The notes under the pieces: generated by a model
What the model saw: the letters and a program-made list of their open reading frames with translations, nothing else
Databases searched by the model: none
Told to the model about the DNA's origin: nothing
Translations under genes and position numbers: made by a program
Origin: Smallanthus sonchifolius
Lineage: Eukaryota; Streptophyta; Magnoliopsida; Asterales; Asteraceae
Assembly: GCA_023525975.1 (NCBI GenBank)
Contig: CM042039.1
Location: 15,964,501-16,028,500, forward strand
Direction of reading: 5' to 3'
DNA length: 64,000 nucleotides
In this document: one piece after another, positions 1 through 10,059 of the stretch
How the letters are laid out: every line of letters starts with the position of its first letter
How positions within the stretch are numbered: the first letter of the stretch is position 1

Positions 1-374
1 TGGGATGTGACAGTATGTGCCCAATTCAGAAACCCTAGTGACTCATCTGCCATGTGTCAACACATGATTATTAATTTTGGGATCACGTAGCGGACTGTTA
101 GGACTACCTTGCGGTCCCTTACCATCCTCTTTTCATATTTTATACATTTGTAGTCCTTGGACTTTAGGTTATTTGTAGTTATGGTCCTCTTAGTTCCATC
201 TTATTTAGATTTTGGTGTGCTACATTGTAAGATTTATCTTTGACATTATCTAACGATGTTCTTTGATCAGGCACTAATAAGGATGATAGTTAGGAGTTAA
301 TCTGAAACTTAGTGAAAGTTGTATGTAGTCGAAGAAATATGCTCCCTTACTTCAAATTGCCGACATCATGTAAG
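1..374. other. Noncoding flank, nothing assignable
   Basis: I see no coding frame with recognisable content. The base composition is ordinary for plant intergenic DNA. It could be the end of an older retroelement, but no terminal motif, primer site or duplicate partner is visible. Confidence 0.5.
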
Positions 375-772
375 TTCCAATATATCCAATGGATCTTCAA
401 ACACGAACACAAACACAAACGATATCAAAGTCTCACAGGTAGTAGGCGGAATCTACACGTGTGGTGATTCAAGAACAAGATTCAATGCAACTACCGATTG
501 TATTATTGAACAGACGCAATTATAAAGAAAACGGAATCAAAGCCGCTACGTCTAACTGCTCTTAATCGCTAACATAACTTAGGTCATGAATACATGTATT
601 TATACTAGGCCTAATAATACTAAGCCCATACATACATGTTCTCGTACCATGGCCGAACCAAGACCAAACTCGTGAACCTAGTTAACGGTTACAGAGTCCA
701 AATACCCTTCTATTCGGTAACACCAACACTTATATTTATTTGATACGTCAGCCTCACATATATAGACCCAAT
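375..772. repeat. ~390 bp dispersed repeat, copy 1
   Basis: This segment matches 2891-3275 from 'TTCCAATATATC' through 'TATATAGACCCAA', with scattered substitutions and a short AACACA-type expansion near 400-420 that copy 2 lacks. Read on the minus strand, the segment opens with TGTTGG close to its end, which would suit a copia-type LTR, but no primer site or paired target duplication is visible. Solo LTR, LTR pair of a decayed element and nonautonomous repeat are all possible. Confidence 0.75.
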
Positions 773-2756
773 AATCTCCCCATAGGTTGATGCTATCAAA
801 TGATCTTAATAATTCAAACGTAGCACTGTGATCACCACTTCTAACATACAACATTTTCATCAAATTATGTGGTTGTTGCTATGGTTTCAATGTTGGTGTT
901 GATAAGGTTCAACATTTCTGAACTCTCAAACTTGGGTCTCTCTTTCTTCTCTCAAAGTTAGACCCGTATTTGGATCAGAATCATCATTTGATCATCTTGC
1001 TAAAAGAGGATGTGAGAGGAGGATTCTCAACATCTCCTTTTCTTTTTTCAATCTTTCTCTTTCAAGTAGGTTCATGTGTAATTTCATTGTTAGAATATGA
1101 AATCACATCAGGTTCTTCTGACTAGAGTACATTTTGTTGTGGTGGTACTTCAAGTTTGTCAGCAATTGACAACATTTCATTCTTCTTCAACCCCTGGTTC
1201 TTGATTTGAAACAAATCCTGCAAATTCTTAGGAATTTTGTAAGCAGACATTTGTATGCAACAGGGGATCCATAATTCACACGAATACCTAGTACATCCAC
1301 GTACTATTAAACTTTTGAAATTTCAATTCTTTTGATGAAAAGTTTTTAAATCCAAGAATGTATAATTTTTGTAAACATAAAATAAAAGTAAAATAAAATA
1401 AAGAAAACAAAATAAAATTAACATTAAACAAAGATTTAACAAGGCAGACTTGTAACTATGAGCCTTTAGGATGTTTGCAATCGGATCATATCGTTCTATA
1501 AGCAGACCAAGGAACATTTTTCAGCACGGATTTACTCAGACAAGACAAGTAGATTGCCAATATTTAAATCCTTTTAAACTCATGCTTTAGTGCCAAACCT
1601 AAGTCTTTCACTGTGATTTAAATTATCATGTTTTGGTAGAATTATTTATGACTTAATGGGTCCCACATTCATATCTTAGAAACCTCTAATTATTTGTCTA
1701 GAATTATATGAATTCTTGATGAACTTTGATGGACCCCACAGCTTATCAGGTAAACCTTCCCTTACTCATGGTCTTTTGAGCACCTAAATACTAACTAATT
1801 GAGCATAACTAGTCTTGGTTTGTGAGCTAATTTTAGAAATATCCAAATTTTGCCCAGGAATACAGCACGACGGACTTTTGTATCATGAATTTGTCAGAAA
1901 CCTTTATATAAGTCACCATGGCCCAAAAGAATATATATATATATATACACACACACATTTATGTACGCCTTTAGACATATCTTTTGTATTGATCCTATAG
2001 CACGCCATTGCGTGTCTTTTTGCTCTAGAATTCTGCTTTGTAGATTAGCTTTGCACTTTCATTAAGTGTCTTTTCACTTGTTGCATGACGACGCATGTCT
2101 TTTCTTAATATATACTATGTACATAGACTTGTTACAAGTCAACTCGCAACCCCTTTATGAGGGGACTCGGTTTGTGCAATCCCAATAGAGCATGGTTTAT
2201 CCACAGTTCATCAACTTTTATGTTTAAGTTTTCAATTATTAACAGGAAATACTTATTATACTAAACTATGAAATGTTCCTCACTAAGGTCATAACTTTAT
2301 TTTGTTCAGCTGTATCACATGCAGAGCCAATCAATATATCCAACAAAGATCCTAGTCATTTCAAGTTATTGCCTTACATGTGTTGATCTAAACCTTAAGA
2401 GACAAACAATCATATCACTTCCCATTTTTTTGCAAACGTCCGACTCAAACGAAAGCACAATTTGTTTGTATTTTTCTTATTTAAATAAACTTAAAGCACA
2501 ATATTTTTTGTAATTTACTTGATTTAATAAACGAAAGCAAATGAAAATTAGAATCTTTTTGCATTTTTCTAATTTCTCCCCCTAAGTTTCTGCATGAGTG
2601 AAAACATACTATAAGTGAATAACTAAATGTACAAATTAAAAAAAAAACTAAGAAAAATATGTATGCCAAAGTTAAGAAAAATCTTTTAAACATTCTCAAA
2701 TTTTAAGACTAATTATCTTCAAAGCATAATGTACCAAAGTTAATTGTACATTTATT
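773..2756. other. AT-rich spacer with decayed retroelement traces
   Basis: About 2 kb lies between the two repeat copies without an intact gene. On the minus strand around 1130-1250 a short frame is rich in Lys, Gln and Leu and could be old gag sequence. Near 2575-2600 the minus strand carries a purine run (AGGGGGAGAA) like a retroelement polypurine tract. A TA/CA microsatellite lies at about 1930-1956. I cannot assign more. Confidence 0.4.
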
Positions 2757-2882
2757 TCTGATCTTACCTCTCTTATCTTCTACAAAGGAAACATACCCTC
2801 CATCAAAAGTATTAGTGTTATGCAGTAGAGAGATGTCACCCGTCATGTGCTTGGAACAACCCCATCAACATACTAGTCTGGT
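2757..2882 (-). pseudogene. Copia pol scrap (protease-proximal)
   Basis: The minus strand reads, with one frame disturbance, a stretch containing DSGCSKHMTGDISLL followed by GGYVSFVEDKRGKI. In plant copia polyproteins the D-S-G triad of the protease sits in this context, just before the gag-pre-integrase segment. The scrap is about 40 codons long and ends where repeat copy 2 begins, so the element it came from was cut or deleted there. Nothing else of the polyprotein is recognisable nearby. Confidence 0.7.
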
Positions 2883-2890
2883 TGTTGACA

Positions 2891-3275
2891 TTCCAATATA
2901 TCTGATGGATCTTCAAACACGAACGATATCAAAGTATCACACGTAGTAGGCGGAATCTACACGTGTGGTGATTCAAGAATAGGATTCAATGCAAATACCG
3001 ATTGTATTATTGAACAAACACAATTACAAAGAAAAAGGAATCAAAGCCGCTACGTCTAACTGTTCTTAATCACTAACATAGCTTAGGTCATGAATACATA
3101 TATTTATATTAAGCCTAATAATACTAAGCCCATACATACATGTTCTCGGCCCATGGCCGGCCCAATACCAAACTCGTGAACCTAGTTCACGGTTACTGAG
3201 CCCGAATACTCTTCTATTCGGTAACACCAACACTTATATTTATTTGATTCGTCAACCTCACATATATAGACCCAA
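2891..3275. repeat. ~390 bp dispersed repeat, copy 2
   Basis: Partner of 375-772, in the same orientation. Both copies share the outer words TTCCAATATATC and TATATAGACCCAA, and the flanks differ immediately outside, so these are the true limits of similarity. It abuts the copia pol scrap on its left. Confidence 0.75.
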
Positions 3276-4227
3276 CACGTCAATTATAGAAGGATAATCG
3301 ACTGATAACCGTAACTATTAAGAGCAGTTAAGTAAGAGTACTTAGACTATCGGGAATAGTATACAACTTTAAAGTGTCATACCTTATAGGGGCAGTGAAA
3401 TGTAGCTAGACTACAACCATTTTATGTGCTAACAGATGATCAAGACTTGTTCGAGTGGAAGTCAATTGGGAACAGTGTGCCCAAGTAACGAGATCTGACA
3501 GTGATGCTACTAAGATTGGATCCAAAGGGTTGCACTATGAGTAAGGAACGATAAGATTGCTTAAAGAGTTACATAATCTAAACATAATAGCTGATACGAC
3601 ATAGATGAAGACGTTTAATTGTTGGTAATGAGATTATGAATAATTAAAATGATTAAATTAATTAATTGTCAAAGAGTCGATAATTAAGAATGAATTTATT
3701 TAAGAGTGATAATTGTCAAATTGTTTGATGATTATTAGTTGGGTTTTAACTACATATATATTATTAATGAGATTAATAATAATCTAGTTGGCCAAAGTAT
3801 TTAATTGGGTTCAAGTCTTACTTTTTACAAAAAAAAAAGACTTTTCAGGTTGGGTTAGGGGGTTTTACCTATGTGGGTTTCCTCCTGAGGATGGTGGAGA
3901 TGATCGGGTAGACCAGTGGACCGTTAATGATCCAAAATGCTGTTAAAAAAAGTATTTAATTAATAATTAAAGAGTTAATTATTAAAAAAAACCCTAACTT
4001 TGTCCCCCAAGTTTTATAAATGTTACAAATAAGGGATTAGGATGAAATACTAGACACACACAGTTATGGAGACAAAACCCTAATCAGTCTCCTCCTCCCT
4101 CTCTTGCACCGTTCCCTCCCTTTGTGCAACCGTCGTCGTCGCCGTCGAAGCCTCTGCCATTGCTGTTGCGAGTTCGCCGCCGATCAGGAAACGCAAACCG
4201 GTTTTGATTCGGGTTTGCGTGGTGGTT
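3276..4227. other. Noncoding DNA left of the tandem array
   Basis: No coding frame is recognisable. From about 4070 it carries AAACCCTAA, CT-rich and CGTCGTCG-rich words of the kind found in plant 5' leaders or LTR R regions. It runs without a break into array unit 1, so the original left context of the unit may be a leader or promoter captured from a gene or LTR. I see no terminal repeat. Confidence 0.35.
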
Positions 4228-4564
4228 GATCTTTGAGGAAACCGAATGAGTTCGGTTGTCCCAGGGTTTTTATGTTACCGGATCTAGCAACTGGGTCCGT
4301 TAATACATTGTGTCACAATTTGGTTTGATGTTTACTTCTTGGAATGTATGATCCTAAACCTGGATATGATTGATTGTGTTCTGTTATATTTGCATCTGAA
4401 CTCCTAATGAACAGTCACGGATTTTGACCTAGATCGGTTCGTATACATTTGTTCCGTTACTTTTATGTCAAAATTGTTTTAAACCCATGTAGTAATCCCC
4501 ATATCTAAAAGTATGTTTTAAGTGTTGTAAATTAGTATATTAATAACCATTTCTCTCCCATTAG

Positions 4565-4693
4565 AAAGTGTTTGACAGTTGCACCATCTGCACTAATTTT
4601 TCTGGCGATACAGAACATCACAAGCATGCATCATCGCTGTTTCAAGAAAATTTCAGGAAATCAGGCGGAACATCTTCGGTTCATCATATCCAG
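4565..4693 (+). other. Possible captured exon in array unit 1
   Basis: Between a good 3' splice site (CTCTCCCATTAG) and a 5' splice site (CAG/GTACCA) lies a 129-base open stretch, exactly 43 codons, rich in His, Ser and Cys (it begins KVFDSCTICTNFSGD). I do not recognise the family. The pyrimidine-rich tract before it and the long upstream noncoding stretch look like a 5' UTR intron followed by an exon of a host gene. In unit 2 the matching stretch (8858-8997) has an 11 bp insertion that breaks the frame. Confidence 0.35.
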
Positions 4694-5755
4694 GTACCAA
4701 AAATTCTGAAACTCTCTGTTTAACCTTTATATTTTCCCTGATTTGATGCTTAGTCAAGATAGAAGAATCAATTAATGGTCAATGCCAATTACTTTCGGGA
4801 CTTTCTGTGGAACAAAATCGAATACAAAATAAAACTCAACAAATCCACTTGCGGTTACTGCCACTATCATCTGAAAAAAAAACATTTACATAATCGAATC
4901 CTAGTGTTTTCAAAGTGAAAGGTCAATACAAATAGTAACGAATGTGACAAAAACCTGGTAACGATCGTTCCTGGGTGACGTATATCAACAATGACGACTG
5001 ATGGTATTTTCCCGGTGGAAATACACACGACTCCGGTTTGTAAAACTCACCGGTTTTGTAAACCGTAAATGTCTGACTTCGATCTATTCGTCGGTGAATC
5101 AAATTGGAGGCGGCCGATGGTGATTTTGATGATGCAGTGCAATAGTGTTTTCTTCCTTTTAATCTATGTTGCCATCAATTTCTTGGCTGGGAATACGCGT
5201 CAATTATGGTGGCACAACAACTAGGTTTTTTTTTCTTTCTTCAAAAGAGGAATGTAAATCAGGGAAAGTGATATAATATATATTTTAAATGAATACATAG
5301 CAATGCTGTAATGCATAACATCTGACATCCACTTCTCACAAAATAATATTTTAATATTCATAAATATAACATTCAACATTTTCTAAACGGGACTCAGGTT
5401 TAATCCTTACATGTTTTACTTTATGGGTGGACAGCCCACGTCGATGATCGGTGAATGTAAGGTTAATGGTTTGAGCAAAAAACGATCGTGGGGCAGAGAT
5501 AGCAATTTGAACCTCACACCTTGATCTTGGTTGAGAACCGTGAGCCGATTGTCCCCTACGATATTTTTAAGCGTGGGTGTCGCAGGCCGGTTAGCGAGTT
5601 CGAAAAAATTCGTTTTTTATGTGTTTTGTTATCGCCCACGTGAATACAAATTTAAAAGTCCACGTGTTCCTTCAACTCTCAAGTTCAAATTCATTTGTGG
5701 TAAGTTAAAAATTTACATGATTGGTCCTATGAATTTTACACACATGAATCAATTA

Positions 5756-8520
5756 GAGTAAATTACAAATTATGTCCTTTAGTATTAGTGGTTTTATGGA
5801 ATGGGTTATTTATGAAAATGACTTTCACCAATAGTCCTTCAATTATTCAAAACTTTTTGGATTGGGTCCTTTGCCCTAACGCCATCCAATTGAAACGTTA
5901 GGGCCCCTGCTTGCCACGTGAGAACCATAAAACCTTTCAAATACTTCCTTCTTCGTCATTTTTCACACATTAGGGTTTTCCACCTGCTTACAGAAGAATG
6001 GCCAACACATATTTCATTCGCGAAAGTCTTGATGCACAAGAAGTCGAAAGTTTCTATAGTAAGTTCGTGTTATGATGCTTTGATTTTCTTAAAGGTTTAA
6101 TTTTTACATCTGATAAGTTGAACTTCATTTGAAATGCAGTTGGTTTCCCTCATCTATTCACCATCAAGTTACATCATGGTGGTAAGTTTACTCGATTTCC
6201 AGATCGTTTGTATATTAAAGGTACAGTAGACTTTGTTGATTTGCTTGACATTGACAAGTTTTCTGTACATGAGTTGGGTCATGTTTTAACCCAGTTAGGT
6301 TACGAAAGTAAAATGGATAGGTATTACCATTATCTAGCACCAGGTTCTGATTTAGACTTTGGCCTTAGAGCACTGGGGAGTGATGAAGATATAATAGGGT
6401 TTTCAAAGTATGTGCATGTGCATAAGGTTATGAACGTATACGTTGAACATCGAATAACTAGTGTGCACACATACTTTTGTTCACCATCCGAGGTTAGAAT
6501 TGAAGAGATTACTGATGAAGAGGTAATGATGATTAATCAACCTAAGAACATTTCATCTACATTATTGCTTGGATGGAAGGAAAGTGGAGAATGTAGTGTC
6601 CAACACGATCAAGTTGAGATTATATTAGATGCTCCTGAATTTGATCCTTTCTTTGGATTATATGATAATATGACTGTCAATGTAGCAATTGATGAAGGTC
6701 AAAACTTAGATGAAGGTCAAAACTTGGATGAAGGTCAAAACTTGGATGAAGGTCAAAACTTAGATTAAGGTCAAAACTTGGATGAAGGTCAAAACTTATA
6801 TGAAGGTCAAAACTTGGATGAAGTTCAAAACTTGGATGAAGGTCAAAATTTGGATGAAGCAGTTGATGAAGATGAGAGGTCTGATGATGATGGCAGTGAT
6901 GACAGTGATTTCATAGGTGATAATGAGAGTGGTATGGATGATGCTGATGTGGATATGAGAGATTTTAGGATGAATACCGATGATGGTGTTGAGTTTAATA
7001 ACTGTTTAATAGTGGAACAAGATGTTGAAGTTAATGAAATGGATAATGAACTATTTGATAGTGGAACAGAGTCTGATGAGAATGTTGGTAGCAATAGGAA
7101 AAAGATGTTAAGGCGTATAAGAAGAGAAAACAGAAAAAATTCCACCTTCTATCTTGGTCAAGTGTTTGGAACTAAAATGGAAGCCAAAAAAATGATTAAA
7201 GAACTTGCTGTAGTAACAAGAAGACAACTCAGAATTGTGAAGTATGATAATGACAGGGTAAGGGCATTGTGTTGGGGGGTTACTCCTGAACTTACTATAG
7301 CACACAAGAAAAGTCAAGTTGGGGTTGGGACCAGCATCTCAAATAAAGATAAAGGACCACTTGTAAATGTTGGTGGGAGGGGGAAAAAGACAAACCCAGA
7401 AGAGCATTTATGCCCTTGGAAGCTTTTGATATCTAGGGAAGGTAAATCTGAAAGTTGGTTGGTCAAAACATTGGTAGATGAACACAAATGCTTCCAAAGT
7501 CGGGACATTAAATCTTGCACAGCTGGCTTTCTATCTGAACAAATAAGGGATCAAGTACAAGATAATCCTAAGATCCCAACCAAAGCCCTTCAAGAACATT
7601 TGCAAAGGAAGTTTGAAGTAGGGATTTCACCCATGAAAGTTTTCAGAGCCAAGAGCTTAGCTATGGTACATGTCCATGGAGATTTTAACTCTCAGTATGG
7701 GTTGCTTAGAGACTATCTGAATGAATTGATGATCACAAACCCAGAAACAACAGTAAAAATTGAGGTTGAACCATCTACAGATCCATCTTCTGTGGAAAGA
7801 AGATACAAAAGGATATATGTTTGTTTGGGCTCTTTGAGAAAAGGATTCAAATCAATTGGGAGAGATCTTTTAGGACTTGATGGGGCATTCCTAAAAGGTC
7901 CATATCCTGGTCAACTGCTAACTGCAGTTGGGGTTGACCCAAACAATGGTATTTACCCTCTCTCTTATGCAATAGTAGAAGTTGAAAATAAAGATTCCTG
8001 GACATGGTTTCTACAGTGCCTTGGTGAAGATTTGGATTTGGGTCTAAAATCAAACTTTACATTTATAAGTGATAGGCAAAAGGTAAGTCCTATAATTATC
8101 CATGCTTTATGTATTAATATTTGAATAGTTGATATTACATAATTATGTTTTCTTATAACAGGGCATTATTCCTGCAATAAATCTGGTCTTCCCATCAACT
8201 GAGCACAGATACTGTCTTAGACACATTAATGAGAATATGAAGCAAACATTCAAAGGTAGGATTTACAAAGACATGCTATGGAAATTGGCCACATCAACAA
8301 CAGTTGTTCAATTTGAAAAGGAAATGGATGCCTTGAGAAAGTTCAATAGTGAAGCTGCACTGTGGCTGTCTAATATCCCACCAAAACACTGGATAAGATC
8401 GTAATTTTCTGGTACGTAGTTGTCTTACATCCCACCAAAATAATATTTATTACATATGTGTCTTATATCAAGAAGTATGTTATGATCACAGGTAGGGCAA
8501 AATCTGATATGTTGTTAAAC
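5756..8520 (+). mobile_element. Truncated MULE, copy 1
   Basis: The 5' limit is set by comparison with array unit 3. Unit 3 matches units 1 and 2 up to the 9-mer AATCAATTA (AATCAAATA in unit 3) and then diverges, whereas here the sequence continues with GAGTAAATTAC. The same terminal word opens the long-TIR element at 21026, and a 9 bp target is usual for Mutator-like elements. No 3' terminal repeat exists: the element is cut at 8520, inside its transposase gene, where the next array unit begins. Confidence 0.8.
5998..8404 (+). pseudogene. MULE transposase, copy 1, broken
   Basis: Three exons are visible: 5998-6058, 6140-8082 and 8162-8404, with GT-AG introns whose junctions keep frame. The N-terminal ~110 residues are the PB1-like domain common in plant MULEs (it begins MANTYFIRESLDAQEVESFY). 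Then come an EGQNLD repeat with nine units, an acidic Asp/Ser tract, a Mutator DNA-binding domain with the CPWK motif, and the start of the MULE transposase fold. That fold shows its first catalytic Asp in LDGAFLKG and the second in FISDRQKG. A TAA at 6766-6768 interrupts the repeat, and another at 8402-8404 ends the frame. The third catalytic acid and the C-terminal zinc knuckle are missing. It cannot make an active transposase. Confidence 0.9.
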
Positions 8521-10059
8521 GATCTTTGAGGAAACCAAATGAGTTCGGTTGTCCCAGGGTTTTTATGTTACCGGATCTAGCAACTGGGTCCGTTAATATA
8601 TTGTGTTACAATTTGGTTTGATGTTTACTTCTTGGAATGTATGATCCTAAACCTGGATATGATTGATTGTGTTCTGTTATATTTGCATCTGAACTCCTAA
8701 TGAACAGTCACGGATTTTGACCTAGACCGGTTCGTATACATTTGTTCCGTTACTTTTATGTCAAAATTGTTTTAAACCCATGTAGTAATCCCCATATCTA
8801 AAAGTATGTTTTAAGTGTTGTAAATCAGTATATTAATAACCATTTCTCTCCCATTAGAAAGTGTTTGACAGTTGCACCATCTGCACTAATTTTTCTGGCG
8901 ATACAGAACATCACAAGCATGCATCATCGCTGTTTCAAGAAAATTTCAGGAAATCAGGCGGAACATCTTCGGTCCGTCTTCGGTTCATCATATCCAGGTA
9001 CCAAAAATTCTGAAACTCTCTGTTTAACCTTTATATTTTCCCTGATTTGATGCTTAGTCAAGATAGAAGAATCAATTAATGGTCAATGCCAATTACTTTC
9101 GGGACTTTCTGTGGAACAAAATCGAATACAAAATAAAACTCAACAAATCCACTTGCGGTTACTGCCGCTATCATCTGAAAAAAAAACATTTACATAATCG
9201 AATCCTAGTGTTTTCAAAGTGAAAGGTCAATACAAATAGTAACGAATGTGACAAAAACCTGGTAACGATCGTTCCTGGGTGACGTATATCAACAATGAAG
9301 ACTGATGGTGTTTTCCCGGTGGAAATACACACGACTCCGGTTTGTAAAACTCACCGGTTTTGTAAACCGTAACTGTCTGACTTCGATCTATTCGTCGGTG
9401 AATCAAATTGGAGGCGGCCGATGGTGATTTTGATGATGAAGTGCAATAGTGTTTTCTTCCTTTTGATCTATGTTGCCATCAATTTCTTGGCTGGGAATAC
9501 GCGTCAATTATGGTGGCACAACAACTAGGTTTTTTTTTCTTTCTTCAAAAGAGGAATGGAAATCAGGGAAAGTGATATAATATATATTTTAAATGAATAC
9601 TTAGCAATGCTGTAATGCATAACATCTGTCATCCACTTCTCACAAAATAATATTTTAATATTCATAAATATAACATTCAACATTTTCTAAACGGGACTCA
9701 GGTTTAATCCTTACATGTTCTACTTTATGGGTGGACAGCCCATGTCGATGATCGGTGAATGTAAGGTTAATGGTTTGAGCAAAAAACGATCGTGGGGCAG
9801 AGATAGCAATTTGAACCTCACACCTTGATCTTGGTTGAGAACCGTGAGCCGATTGTCCCCTACGATATTTTTAAGCGTGGGTGTCGCAGGCCGGTTAGCG
9901 AGTTCGAAGAAATTCGTTTTTTATGTGTTTTGTTATCGCCCACGTGAATACAAATTTAAAAGTCCACGTGTTCCTTCAACTCTCAATTTCAAATTCATTT
10001 GTGGTAAGTTAAAATTTTACATGATTGGTCCTATGAATTTTACACACATGAATCAATTA

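Larger units (their letters stand above)
4228..8520 (+). repeat. Tandem array unit 1 (4,293 bp)
   Basis: The unit starts at GATCTTTGAGG and ends at TTGTTAAAC; the same start word follows at 8521 and 12753. It consists of about 1.53 kb of non-MULE sequence followed by a 3'-truncated MULE. It is 61 bp longer than unit 2. That is exactly explained by four extra 18 bp codon repeats (+72) and the absence of an 11 bp insertion that units 2 and 3 carry near 8975 (-11). Confidence 0.93.

Noticed and set aside
5119..5220. Short plus-strand frame MVILMMQCNSVFFLLIY, signal-peptide-like
   Set aside because: Only ~33 codons, without homologues I know; the third array unit changes residues freely. Probably chance.
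6843..7145. Ser-rich minus-strand frames over the MULE
   Set aside because: Antisense of the Asp/Glu-rich tract; the same shadows occur in copy 2.
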